Assembly (NCBI RefSeq): GCF_903915725.1
Contig: NZ_CAIWTY010000043.1
Span: forward strand, 46,591-110,590
From: an uncultured Rhodopila sp.
GTDB taxonomy: Bacteria > Pseudomonadota > Alphaproteobacteria > Acetobacterales > Acetobacteraceae
DNA length: 64,000 nucleotides
Direction of reading: 5' to 3'
Shown: one piece after another, positions 33,005 through 41,944 of the stretch
How positions within the stretch are numbered: position 1 is the stretch's first letter
Layout: each line of letters begins with the position of its first letter
Translations under genes and position numbers: made by a program
Notes under the pieces: generated by a model
The model's input: the letters and a program-made list of their open reading frames with translations, nothing else
Database searches by the model: none
Told to the model about the DNA's origin: nothing

Positions 33005-33406
33005 ATGCGTAACGCGATTGCCATCTTGCTCGCTCTATCATTGCCGATCGGCATAGAGGCTTCTGCTCGTGCCCAGCCGGTGCCGCCCGACGTTGGCACG
33101 CACATGGCCGTCAACGCAGATTCGCCCGGGCGGAGGGATCTATACATTCAGAAGTCGGAGGAAGAACTCGACGATTGGCAGGCAAAGCTTCTGCGCTTTG
33201 ATGAAGAAACCCATGCACGTATGCAGAAAAACAGGTCGGCGAGCCTCGCGGGACTGCTGGCTGCCCTGGATAAAGCCGAGGCAGGAGCATACAAGTTGCA
33301 GACCATCTCGGCGGATGGCTTGGAAGACGCGAAGATTTCGTACGAAAAGGCAACCAGCGAACTGGCGGATGCCTGGGGAAAGGTCCGGCCTGAGGACCAC
33401 CGTTAG
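33005..33406 (+). CDS. Small secreted coiled-coil protein, unknown
   Basis: 133 residues with a Sec signal peptide (MRNAIAILLALSLPIGIEASARA, cleavage near ARA-QP; given as a block) and a mature, highly charged helical part (EEELDDWQAKLLRFDEETHARM, KAEAGAYKLQTISADGLEDAK) likely to form a coiled coil. AAGGGA precedes the ATG. No family recognised. The 256 bp behind it (33407-33662) show no further gene. Confidence 0.65.
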   Translation: MRNAIAILLALSLPIGIEASARAQPVPPDVGTHMAVNADSPGRRDLYIQKSEEELDDWQAKLLRFDEETHARMQKNRSASLAGLLAALDKAEAGAYKLQTISADGLEDAKISYEKATSELADAWGKVRPEDHR

Positions 33407-33662
33407 AAGGCGAACTGATTCGAAGCTATTTGCCATAATCGCATAGCCGGGACACCGCAGTGAGTGTTAAGCGCAGGGTATTCTCGGTTATGAGGGGAAG
33501 CCTCGCGGCGCTTCGAATGACATTCATTGCCCTGACGTCAAAACCGGCAACCGTCGCGGCAGGCACAAACCTGGCTGGAGCCGCGGCCGTATGCGCCCCA
33601 ACCAGATCCCTGTGGGCTTCGCACGGCACTACCGCTCGCCCCGCTTTCGTTTGAGAAACGCC

Positions 33663-34883
33663 ATGAAACGCCGCGTATTGCTTGCTACCGCCGGAATGAT
33701 GCCGTTCGCCGCCTTCGCGGCAGAGTGGGATAAGCAGCCGGAAATCCGCCAGACCGACGCTGTCGTCGCGGCCGATATCAGAAGCGGCCCCCACTTCGCC
33801 CTCGGCCCAACCGTAACGACCCTGGCTTACCTGAACCGATACGCGGTCAACACCGACTACGGTCCGTTCATCGCCCCGAGCGATGTCAGGCTACGCCGCC
33901 TGATCCGCGAAATCGCCGCCATCGCGCAACTTCAGGCCATGCAGCAAACCGAGGCCTTCGAAAAAGCCGCTGTCGAGGCCGGAAAGTCCCCCTTCCGCAG
34001 CGCCAAAAACCTGATCGACGATCCGGTAGGCACGCTGTCCGCGATCCCTGAAGGCATCGGCAGCTTCTTCAACCGCGCATCCGAGCAACTGCACCGCGAA
34101 GGCCGCAGCCGATACGAAGACGGCCCGGCCAAACAGATCCTCGCAGTATCCGGCTACAAGCGGGAGTATGCGGCGAAGCTCGGCGTCGACGCCTATTCCA
34201 GCAACGAAGCCCTGCAGAAGGAGTTGGATCGGCTTGCCTGGGCTTCGGCCGCCGGCAACCTGACCCTGGGCGCGCTATCCTTCGTCACCGGCGCCTTGGT
34301 GCTCCAGGTCGCCAGCAACGTTCGCCTGCTGGAACAGGCGCAAAACCTGGTGGCGGCAACCCCGCCGAGCGAACTGTCGAAGCGCAACCGCGAGCAATTG
34401 CGGCGCATGGCGGTGCCGGACCCGGTGATAGACCGCTTCCTGCGCAACACCTCGCTGTCGCCGCGCCATGAAACGATCATCGTCGCCAGCATGGCGGCGC
34501 TGGGCGCAATTCCGGGACGCAGCCGTTTCATCGAGTACGCCACCGGCGCGGATACCGAAGACTCTGCCCTGTTGTTCCAGCAGATCGCCGAACTGATGGC
34601 GAGCTACAGCACGGTGGTTTCGCCCGTGCGCGGAATCTCGGTCGAATTCAACCTGCCGATCGTCACGACAACAAAAGGGTTGAATGTCGTTCTGCTGCCG
34701 ATTGACCGGCTGCTTTGGACTGCGCGCAATGCTGAGATCGCCCGCGGGTTGGCCGGGACTCGGCCCGCTGTGTCCGAACTATGGATAACAGGCGATGCGT
34801 CGCCGAAGGCGGCGGCCGGGCTGAAGGATGCCGGTCTTGCGCTGACACAGTACTGTGGCAAACAGCTACCGCTGCTGGACTAA
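33663..34883 (+). CDS. Secreted protein of unknown function (406 aa)
   Basis: Begins with a short signal peptide (MKRRVLLATAGMMPFAAFAA, cleavage near FAA-EW). The mature part has an N-terminal segment with YLNRYAVNTDYGPFIAPSDVRL, a helical middle (FEKAAVEAGKSPFRSAKNLIDDPVGTL), one hydrophobic helix (GNLTLGALSFVTGALVLQVA) and a C-terminal region ending LALTQYCGKQLPLLD. I do not recognise a domain. The codon use and signal peptide make it a solid gene. It stands alone between small secreted-protein genes. Confidence 0.7.
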   Translation: MKRRVLLATAGMMPFAAFAAEWDKQPEIRQTDAVVAADIRSGPHFALGPTVTTLAYLNRYAVNTDYGPFIAPSDVRLRRLIREIAAIAQLQAMQQTEAFEKAAVEAGKSPFRSAKNLIDDPVGTLSAIPEGIGSFFNRASEQLHREGRSRYEDGPAKQILAVSGYKREYAAKLGVDAYSSNEALQKELDRLAWASAAGNLTLGALSFVTGALVLQVASNVRLLEQAQNLVAATPPSELSKRNREQLRRMAVPDPVIDRFLRNTSLSPRHETIIVASMAALGAIPGRSRFIEYATGADTEDSALLFQQIAELMASYSTVVSPVRGISVEFNLPIVTTTKGLNVVLLPIDRLLWTARNAEIARGLAGTRPAVSELWITGDASPKAAAGLKDAGLALTQYCGKQLPLLD

Positions 34884-35037
34884 TACCGAGTCCCGAGAAT
34901 CTCGTGTCCGCCTGACCGCATGCCGAATCTGCATAGCCAATCCGGCAGAACGGTTGTTCCTGCTCTGCCCGGGACAATCCTCGGCGAGACACCCTGACCC
35001 GCCTGGCGATCAGGCAAAGACCGAAAAGGAAAAATGG

Positions 35038-35388
35038 ATGCGTTCAATACTGGCCGCCTTCGCGCTGGCCGCGCTGCTCACCGCGCCGGCGTTTGCCGAC
35101 GATGTGAAAAAAGGTAACGATGCCGATCCGGACTTCATGACGGGGGTCAGAAAGCTCGGGGTCATGTCCGGCGAAGCCTTCGCCTGCTCGCCCGAAGCCG
35201 ATAAGCAGGGCATCGGGGAGGACGCGCTTTCGCTGGCCAATCAGATCGCGCTGCATTTCGGCTTGCAGATCGCGTTCATCTACAGCGGCGCATTCGGCTG
35301 GGGAACGGGGCACGATTTCGATCACAAGACCTGCCCTGAAACGCTGGCGAACTTCAAGGACACCCAGCACAAATACCTGAACAAGTGA
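35038..35388 (+). CDS. Small periplasmic protein, unknown
   Basis: 116 residues with a clear Sec signal peptide (MRSILAAFALAALLTAPAFA-DD). The mature part has two Cys (FACSPEADKQ and HKTCPETLANF) that could form one disulfide. AAAGGA lies 9 bases before the ATG. It is followed after 8 bp by the Asn-rich protein gene, so the two are probably co-transcribed. No family recognised. Confidence 0.65.
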   Translation: MRSILAAFALAALLTAPAFADDVKKGNDADPDFMTGVRKLGVMSGEAFACSPEADKQGIGEDALSLANQIALHFGLQIAFIYSGAFGWGTGHDFDHKTCPETLANFKDTQHKYLNK

Positions 35389-35396
35389 GGCGCACG

Positions 35397-35858
35397 ATGA
35401 AACCCTTCATCCGCCTCGCCGCCGCGGTGCTGATCGCCCCGCTGGCCGCCCCCTGGCCGTCGCAAGCGGCGCTGACAGCCTGGCACGCCAACGGAACGTC
35501 TGGGGCAACAAACGATCCGGCACTGATCCTGGTCAACGGTCCGCGCCACGGCGGCGGTGGAGGCGGCAGCCGCCAGAACTTCAATTCCAACAACTTCCAC
35601 AGCAACGTCAGCCGCAACAGCAACGTCAGCCGTAATTCGAACGTCAATGTGAACCGGAACGCCAACGTCAATGTCAACCGCAACGTGAACGTCCACGGCG
35701 GTGGAGGCTGCTGCTACAACTACAATAGCGGGCCAGGTTGGGGAGGCGTCGCCGCCGGTGTCGCTGTCGGCGCGGTCGTCGGAGCAGCCGCGGCGAGTAC
35801 GGTTCAACCGCCGCCGCCCTATTACCCGCCCGGAACCGTCTACGTGCCGGCCTACTGA
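35397..35858 (+). CDS. Secreted Asn/Gly-rich repeat protein
   Basis: 153 residues: signal peptide (LAAAVLIAPLAAPWPSQAA), then a Gly-rich linker, then a run of Asn-rich short repeats (NVSRNSNVSRNSNVNVNRNA, continuing) from about residue 60 to 100, a HGGGGCCYNYN patch, a small-residue TM-like segment (GVAAGVAVGAVVGAAAAST) and a Pro/Tyr-rich C-terminus (PPPPYYPPGTVYVPAY). The last two features are common in small alphaproteobacterial envelope proteins. The Asn-repeat region could form a beta-solenoid or amyloid-like fibre. Function unknown. Confidence 0.7.
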   Translation: MKPFIRLAAAVLIAPLAAPWPSQAALTAWHANGTSGATNDPALILVNGPRHGGGGGGSRQNFNSNNFHSNVSRNSNVSRNSNVNVNRNANVNVNRNVNVHGGGGCCYNYNSGPGWGGVAAGVAVGAVVGAAAASTVQPPPPYYPPGTVYVPAY

Positions 35859-35933
35859 TTCGTTATGGCGAGCGGAGGCCGGGCCGATGCGCGGCCCCGT
35901 TCGCCTGAAATCTCACACCGAACCAGTAGAACG

Positions 35934-38030
35934 TTACATCGAACTCTCTCGCCGCAGCAGCGCAACCACGCGCCGAAACAGCATCCGCGCCTCGCTCTCG
36001 GCCGCTGCTTCGATCGCCACCTGCCCGACCTCCCGCCGCAGCACCGGCGCACCGTCCTCCACCGACAGCAGCACGCGGAACACCGCCCGGTCCGGCATCA
36101 TCTCCCCCTTCGCATCCCGCCTGACCGCTATCGGCCCGTTATGCACCGACGCCAACTCCGGAGGCTCCAGCGTCCGCGTCGACGCATGCCCGATCGCTCG
36201 CACCCGAAGCCGCAGCGTCCCGCCTGCCGAGCGCACGAACCGCGCCGCCGCACCCTCCGATAGCCGCGGCAGATCCGCCTCCGACACATAAGCCTCCACC
36301 ACCGGGTCAGCCGGGTCGATCAGCACCCCCAACGGCTCCAGCCGCCGCAAATCGGCCCCCGCGCCGACCCCCGGCGGGATATCCGTCAGCACCCCGGCGA
36401 ATGGCGCCCGCACCACCAGATCGGCCGCCCGCGCTTCCGCATGAGCCAGCGCCGCCGCCGCTTCCGACGCCACCGCCAGGGACGCCTGTTGCGCCCGCCG
36501 CCGTTCCGGATCGAAGCTGCGGGACGCCACGTCCGCCTGAGCCTGGTCCAGCTCCGCCGCGGCGACCCGAACCGCGTGCGTAATCTCCGGCGAGTCCAGC
36601 GCGAACACCACCTGGCCCTCGGCGACACGCTCCCCCTGCCCGGCCGCGCCGATCAACCGCCCGGGTTCATTGGTATACAGCGTTGCCTGCCGGCCGGAGC
36701 GCAGCACCGCCGGCGCATCCACCCGGCCGCGCCACGGCACCACCAGCACCGCCAACCCGGTCAGCAGCACCAGCAAGCTGACCAGCATATGCGTGTTGAT
36801 CCGCGTCCGCCCCGCCACTTTCGCCCAGACCACCAGTTCATCCACAATCGGCCGGGTGACGAAAAACCACAGCTCGACCCCCATCAGCACCAGCCCGAGC
36901 GCCTTGAACGTCATGTGGTAGACCAGCAGTGCGATGCCGGTGAACAGCAGGAACCGGTAGCTCCAGGCAGCGAACGCGTAGGCCAGCAGCACCCGTCCAA
37001 TCGCCGGGGAAAACCGCTCCGGCGGCACCGCACGCGGCCGGAACAGCGCCTCGCGCACCGCCCAGCGGGCATAGGCGAAGCTGCGCGGCTGCAGGTTTGC
37101 AACATCCAGCGCATCCGATAGCAGGTAGTAGCCGTCGAACCGCATCAGCGGACTGATGTTGATCAGCAGCGTCAGTATCCATGTGGAACTGGACAGGACG
37201 AACACCGAACTCCGGGCCGAACCGTCGGGCAGCACCGCCCAGACGATGGAGGCAACCGCCGCGACGCTGATCTCGGCCAGCATCCCGGCGGCGTCGATCA
37301 CCAGCCGCTGGCGGCGGTCCGTCAGCCGCCAGGCGTCCGTGGTGTCGGTCCACAGCACCGGCCACAGCACCAACAGGGCAATGCCCATCGCCGGCACCCG
37401 GCAGCCGAAGCGCTTTGCGGCAAAGCCGTGCCCCAGTTCGTGGATCACCTTGGTGGCGGACAGCGCCACGCCCATCCACAGCAGCCCGTCGATCGTGAAC
37501 AGCTCCACCAGGCTGTGGGTGTACAGATCCCACTGCCGCGAGATCAGGAACAGCCCAAGCAGCGCCGTCGCCGCCAGCGCGCCCAGGTACCCCGGGGTGA
37601 ACATCCACCGCACCAGGGGCAGCATCGCCGCCAGGAACCGGTCCGGGTTCACCAGCCGAATGCGCAGGAACAGGTAGTTGTGCATCAGCCACGATGCCGC
37701 CGATTTCTTCGCCGCCTGCCGCGCCGCCGCCAGCTCCGCCGTGTCACGTGCTGACGAGGCCCGCAGCAGGCCGGTGCGCCGCGCGAAGACTGCCAGCTTC
37801 AGGATATCGTCCTCGGCGGGCCGCAGCGTGGTTTCGCGCTGCAATGCCGCCACGATCGCCGCCGGGGTGCGCAACGCCCAGCGGCTGAGGATCTCGAAAT
37901 CCAGCCAATCCAGACGGATGAAGCGGTGCAGCGCCGGGTCGTACAGCGTCCATGTCGGCGCCCCGTCGGAGATCGGCCCCGGCGCCAGCGACAAATCCTC
38001 GCGCAGCGGCGGCAGCGTCGCCTCGGTCAC
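35934..38030 (-). CDS. PqqD-like / site-2 protease (M50) / HlyD fusion protein
   Basis: A 698-residue membrane protein in three parts. Residues about 1-85 resemble a PqqD-like winged helix (TWTLYDPALHRFIRLDWLDFEIL). Residues about 125-430 are a polytopic M50 metalloprotease with the zinc motif HELGH (197-201) and NISPLMRFDGYYLL (291-304) carrying the third ligand Asp. Residues about 440-698 are a HlyD/biotinyl-lipoyl adaptor with two half-motifs (GRLIGAAGQGERVAEGQVVFAL and VVRAPFAGVLTDIPPGVG) around a coiled coil. The GTG start overlaps the stop of the upstream HlyD gene (GTGA). It is the last gene of the adhesin secretion locus. Confidence 0.88.
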   Translation of the reverse strand: MTEATLPPLREDLSLAPGPISDGAPTWTLYDPALHRFIRLDWLDFEILSRWALRTPAAIVAALQRETTLRPAEDDILKLAVFARRTGLLRASSARDTAELAAARQAAKKSAASWLMHNYLFLRIRLVNPDRFLAAMLPLVRWMFTPGYLGALAATALLGLFLISRQWDLYTHSLVELFTIDGLLWMGVALSATKVIHELGHGFAAKRFGCRVPAMGIALLVLWPVLWTDTTDAWRLTDRRQRLVIDAAGMLAEISVAAVASIVWAVLPDGSARSSVFVLSSSTWILTLLINISPLMRFDGYYLLSDALDVANLQPRSFAYARWAVREALFRPRAVPPERFSPAIGRVLLAYAFAAWSYRFLLFTGIALLVYHMTFKALGLVLMGVELWFFVTRPIVDELVVWAKVAGRTRINTHMLVSLLVLLTGLAVLVVPWRGRVDAPAVLRSGRQATLYTNEPGRLIGAAGQGERVAEGQVVFALDSPEITHAVRVAAAELDQAQADVASRSFDPERRRAQQASLAVASEAAAALAHAEARAADLVVRAPFAGVLTDIPPGVGAGADLRRLEPLGVLIDPADPVVEAYVSEADLPRLSEGAAARFVRSAGGTLRLRVRAIGHASTRTLEPPELASVHNGPIAVRRDAKGEMMPDRAVFRVLLSVEDGAPVLRREVGQVAIEAAAESEARMLFRRVVALLRRESSM

Positions 38031-39346
38031 GCCAGCAGTTCCCGCAGCCAGTTCACCGGGCGGCGGAACAGCCACAGCGCCAACGGCCGCGGCGGTCCGT
38101 AGATTTTCGCGACTCCTTTCAGACCGAGCCGCAACGCCGTCCCCGACTCCAGGTCCGCCCGCCCGACATACGCGAGCACGCCGGAGGCGCTGAGCGAGGT
38201 CGCGTAGCTGGCGAACACCAGGCGGCCCTCGACGGGCCGGTCGGGGTTGATGTTGTCGAAGAAGACGACGCGGGCGCCGTCCTCAAGCGTTACCGTGTCG
38301 GCGGTTGGCAGTTCGATGTCGATGCGCGCCGAAGTCGGCGGGGCGACCAGCATGATGCGCTCGCCGGTTTCGACGGGACGGCCGATCCACTCGCCGGGGT
38401 CGTTGAAGACGGCGACGCCGGCGGCTGGGGCGGGAATGTCGGCGCGGGCCAACAGGCTGCGGCGGTATTCCAGGTCCGCGCGCGCTTCGTCCAGCTTGCT
38501 GCGGAGGACCGCCAGTTGCTCGCGGATGCGCGGGTCGCCGATGGCCTCCTGCGTCGCCTGGCGATACTGCGCGTCGGCAACGTCCACCGATTTGGCGGCG
38601 ACGCTTTGTTGCATCTCCAACTGGCGGCGGTCGAGCCGGACGAGGACCTGGCCGGCGTGGATTTCCGCGTTCGGCGCCACCGCGATGCTATCCACCACGC
38701 CGGCAAAGGGCGCGCGAATGAACAGCGGGGTCGCTGCCGCAACCTCAGCCGGCGCGATCGACGTGGAACTGACCGGCACGGCACCGAGCGCGAGAATCCC
38801 GAGCACCGCGGCCGCAATGCCCCATCGCCGCAACCGCCGCCGGTTCGCGGGGGCGACCGGCAGGCGGCGCGCCCTCGCCAGTTCCCAGCTTTGGGCGTAG
38901 GAGCCGGACAAAGCGGTCAGCAACTGGGTTTCCGCCGCTGCCCAAGGGTCCTGACGGGCCAGCAGCAGCAGCGCGACGACGCGTCCGCGATCGGTCAGCG
39001 GGCAGGATAAAACGTGCGGCGGCAGGAACTCCGCCCATTCGGCTTCCAGACCGTCCGGCGAGGGTTCGTGCAGCGTGGCTGCATCGGTGGTGCGAATGAT
39101 GCGGCGGCACAGGCGCTCGAGGAACGCGACATAGGGCGCGCCGGGTTCGGGTCGGGCAGCACCGGACAGGGCGGCGATGCGGCTGCTGCGGGCATCCCAG
39201 AGTGCTGCCTGCTCGTAGCCCGCAACCTGCATTGTTTCGTTAACGAGTATGAATGCCAGTTCCCCGGGTGGCGCGGTGCGGGCGCGTTCCTGCAATTGCA
39301 ACACGCCGGCCAGGCGCATCACTTGCTGGTTCATTACGGCGGACAT
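38027..39346 (-). CDS. GAF-like domain - TM - HlyD adaptor protein
   Basis: A 439-residue protein. The N-terminal 150 residues look like a cytoplasmic GAF-type sensor domain (GELAFILVNETMQVAGYEQAALWD ... HVLSCPLTDRGRVVALLLLARQ, shown as ends). A TM helix follows (WGIAAAVLGILALGAVPV), then a periplasmic HlyD adaptor with IRAPFAGVVDSIAVAPNAEI, a helical hairpin and PAPAAGVAVFNDPGEWIGRPV. AAGGA precedes the ATG. Fusion of a small-molecule sensor to a secretion adaptor is unusual and suggests regulated export. It overlaps the M50-HlyD gene by four bases. Confidence 0.85.
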   Translation of the reverse strand: MSAVMNQQVMRLAGVLQLQERARTAPPGELAFILVNETMQVAGYEQAALWDARSSRIAALSGAARPEPGAPYVAFLERLCRRIIRTTDAATLHEPSPDGLEAEWAEFLPPHVLSCPLTDRGRVVALLLLARQDPWAAAETQLLTALSGSYAQSWELARARRLPVAPANRRRLRRWGIAAAVLGILALGAVPVSSTSIAPAEVAAATPLFIRAPFAGVVDSIAVAPNAEIHAGQVLVRLDRRQLEMQQSVAAKSVDVADAQYRQATQEAIGDPRIREQLAVLRSKLDEARADLEYRRSLLARADIPAPAAGVAVFNDPGEWIGRPVETGERIMLVAPPTSARIDIELPTADTVTLEDGARVVFFDNINPDRPVEGRLVFASYATSLSASGVLAYVGRADLESGTALRLGLKGVAKIYGPPRPLALWLFRRPVNWLRELLA

Positions 39347-39414
39347 TGGAACATCCTTTGTGGACCGCGGCCGGTGCTACGGCGCGATCGGCAGGGATCA
39401 CCGCAAGTTTTTAT

Positions 39415-39570
39415 TAAACGCAAATAAACGCAGATAAACGCAGATGAACGCAGATAAAAGCCGCCTGGACGACGTGGGGACTCACCCGGCCGGGTCGGGG
39501 CCGATGACGGCGCAACGTCGATCCGCGTCCATCTGAGTCTATCTGCGTTCATCTGCGTTCATCTGCGTTT
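39415..39570. repeat. Inverted array of 10-bp repeats
   Basis: Between the two HlyD genes lie four decamers of the form AACGCAGATA/AAACGCAGAT on the left (39415-39460), a 60 bp GC-rich spacer, and five complementary decamers ATCTGCGTTC (with variants ATCCGCGTCC, ATCTGAGTCT, ATCTGCGTTT) on the right (39521-39570). The two arrays are inverted and could fold into a long hairpin. This interrupts the otherwise tightly packed operon and may terminate or process the transcript. Confidence 0.8.
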
Positions 39571-39632
39571 ACATTTACCAACGAGCAACAAACGATCGAG
39601 GCCGTGATCCGCTTCGGCCGTCACCACCGCCC

Positions 39633-40364
39633 CTACCGCATCACTTCAGGGAAGCTGGCGCTCCCGCTCATGCCCGGCAGCAAGGCCGGACCGCCACCAT
39701 CGATCCGGGCATACACCTTGATCGTCTGGCTAGCCGCATCCACCCGCCCCGAGAGCCGGGTGATCCGCGCATCATAAGTCGTCTGTGTCTCGCCGATGGA
39801 AACCCGCAGCGGCAGTCCCGGCTTCAGCCACACCAGCCAGCGCGACGGCACGATCAGTTCCGCCTCCAGATCATGATCATCCAGGATGTCCATCAGCGGC
39901 GCACCCATCTGCACGAACTGGAAATTATGCACCGCAATATTCGCCACCCGGCCGGAAAACGGCGCCTTGACCGAACAATTCGCCACCGTCGTCTGCGCCA
40001 CCGCCAGCTCGGCCCGGGCCACGAGAACATCGTTCTGTGCCGTAATAAAATCCGCCCGCGAATACGTATTCAGCGCCTTCAGCGATTGCTGCGTGGACAG
40101 GATACCGAGCCGCTTTTCCACCTCCGCCCGCCCCCGTGCCGCCGAAGCCTCATACTGGTCGCAATTGAACCGAGCCAGCACTTGCCCCTGCCTGAACGTC
40201 TCCCCGTCCGTAAACGGAAACTCGACAAGCTGCCCGGCCATCGGCGCGCCGATTTGCGCCGTGGTATGAGCCACCACCTGGGCCCCGACGGAAGCCGGTT
40301 CGTCCGCCCGGGCACCCGCGGCCGCCAGCGCCGCTACCAGCGCCAGGCCCGTGAACGTGCGCAT
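39633..40364 (-). CDS. Periplasmic HlyD/RND-type adaptor subunit
   Basis: A 243-residue adaptor with a cleavable signal peptide (MRTFTGLALVAALAAAGARA) and no lipobox or TM anchor. It shows the split lipoyl motifs (IGAPMAGQLVEFPFTDGETF and KAPFSGRVANIAVHNFQFVQ), a short helical hairpin and a beta-barrel segment (LPLRVSIGETQTTYDARITRLSG). It would bridge the inner membrane components and the TolC-like channel. Its ATG directly follows the TAG of the TolC-like gene. Confidence 0.85.
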   Translation of the reverse strand: MRTFTGLALVAALAAAGARADEPASVGAQVVAHTTAQIGAPMAGQLVEFPFTDGETFRQGQVLARFNCDQYEASAARGRAEVEKRLGILSTQQSLKALNTYSRADFITAQNDVLVARAELAVAQTTVANCSVKAPFSGRVANIAVHNFQFVQMGAPLMDILDDHDLEAELIVPSRWLVWLKPGLPLRVSIGETQTTYDARITRLSGRVDAASQTIKVYARIDGGGPALLPGMSGSASFPEVMR

Positions 40365-41912
40365 CTAGCTCTTGCCCGCAGGCACAACCGCGGCCACCGG
40401 CACAACCGGCAATTCGGGCATCCGCCCCCGCTGCCAGCCCTGGATCGCCCCATCCACCTGACGCGTCAGCGTCGGCAGATCGTTGAATTCCGCCCCTGCC
40501 GGAACCAGATCGGCACCGACAGCGGAATAAATATTGGCCAGCGACGTGTGCACCCGGGCCAACGCCTTGTCGCGATTGATCCGCGTCGCCAGCACAGTCA
40601 TCTGCCGCCGGATACGGTCGGACTCCGACTGCGCGCCGGCCAGCGTCACGTTGTCCGCCACCACCGAAATCTGCTGCCCGACCGCATCGACCTGATCGGC
40701 GATCCGGTAGGCCTGCAGCGCGTTGGCGTATTCCTGCACGCTGAGATTCACCTGCCCCAGCATGGCAACGCTCAACGCCAGCCGCCGCTGATCGTCCTGC
40801 TCCACCGACTGCTTCGCCACCGCGATGGCGCGCGGACCCTGGACCATGTTGAACAGGTTGAACGTCGCCCGCAGCCCCAGCTCGCTCCAGACATTCTGGT
40901 ACAGCAGATTGTTGCTGTCGTAATTGAAGCCGCCGAGGATGCCGACGCCCGGCATCATCTTGACGATCTCCTTGTAGATGTCCTGGCGATCGACCTTCTG
41001 CTGATACGCCTCGATATGCAGCTCCGGCCGCAACGCCAGGCTGATATCCTCCAGCTTATGGTTGTCGATGTTGGTGACCGGCTGCAAATCCTCCGGATGC
41101 GTGCTGATCTGCAACGGCGCATCCGGCGGCACGTTGATCAACGTTGCCAGCTCGATCTTCGCCGCGGCGAGTTCGTTGCGAATGTGCTGAAGCTCGCCCA
41201 GCACGATGATCATGTTCTGCTGGAAATCCAGCAACAGCAGCGGCGACTGCAGGTGATCGGCGCTCGCCTTGCGCGAGCGGTTCAGGATCACCTCCGCCTC
41301 GTCCAGCAGCTTGTCGATTTCCGGCAGCAGCTCCACCGCCGCGGCCGCCTTCCAATACGATGTCGCAGTGTTCTTGATGATGCCGTCTATCACCTTGCGC
41401 CGGCGCTCGACCGCGATCAGCACCCGGTAGCTCTGCTGCTTGGCCTGGAAATAGCTTACTCCCAGGTCCAGCGCGTTCCACGACAGCGTCAGGTCCGCGG
41501 TATTATGATCCGGCTCTTCGGAATACGACCAGGCCAGCGACTGTTGGCGCGTAATGACGTCGATGCTTTCGGCGGCGTTCGGAATGTTACGCCAGTTCAT
41601 GCCCGCCCCGGCGGTCAGCCGAGGCAGCATCTGCGACATCGCCAGGTCGAGCTGCTTTTCCTGCAAGCTCACCTCGGATTTCGACAACAACACATCGTAA
41701 TTGTATTTCAGCGCCCGGGCGATCGCGCCGGCCAGACTTAACGGACCGTCCAGCGGCACATAGTTCGCCTCGATTGCCTGACGATCAGCCGTCGCCCGCG
41801 CAACGTTTTCTTCGGGCGTCAGCGGCACCGGCGTCATCGTGCAGGCCGAGACAAGGACAAGCGACAGCGCGCAGGCAGCCAGCCGCACCGGACGCCTCAA
41901 GGTTCGTTTCAT
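40365..41912 (-). CDS. TolC-family outer membrane factor (lipoprotein)
   Basis: A 515-residue OMF protein with a lipoprotein signal (LAACALSLVLVSAC-TM) and two TolC repeats: residues about 60-260 (LSLAGAIARALKYNYDVLLSKSEVSLQEKQ) and about 290-480 (ISLALRPELHIEAYQQKVDRQ). It forms the outer membrane tunnel. GGAG lies six bases before the ATG at 41912; a longer reading begins inside the adhesin gene in another frame. It is 32 bp downstream of the giant adhesin gene. Confidence 0.88.
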   Translation of the reverse strand: MKRTLRRPVRLAACALSLVLVSACTMTPVPLTPEENVARATADRQAIEANYVPLDGPLSLAGAIARALKYNYDVLLSKSEVSLQEKQLDLAMSQMLPRLTAGAGMNWRNIPNAAESIDVITRQQSLAWSYSEEPDHNTADLTLSWNALDLGVSYFQAKQQSYRVLIAVERRRKVIDGIIKNTATSYWKAAAAVELLPEIDKLLDEAEVILNRSRKASADHLQSPLLLLDFQQNMIIVLGELQHIRNELAAAKIELATLINVPPDAPLQISTHPEDLQPVTNIDNHKLEDISLALRPELHIEAYQQKVDRQDIYKEIVKMMPGVGILGGFNYDSNNLLYQNVWSELGLRATFNLFNMVQGPRAIAVAKQSVEQDDQRRLALSVAMLGQVNLSVQEYANALQAYRIADQVDAVGQQISVVADNVTLAGAQSESDRIRRQMTVLATRINRDKALARVHTSLANIYSAVGADLVPAGAEFNDLPTLTRQVDGAIQGWQRGRMPELPVVPVAAVVPAGKS

Positions 41913-41944
41913 CGAAAGCTCCGGTAGCAACGCGGAAAAAGGGG

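Noticed and set aside
39415..39570. Possible CRISPR array at the ATCTGCGTTC decamers
   Set aside because: The units are contiguous 10-mers without spacers and are arranged as an inverted pair.
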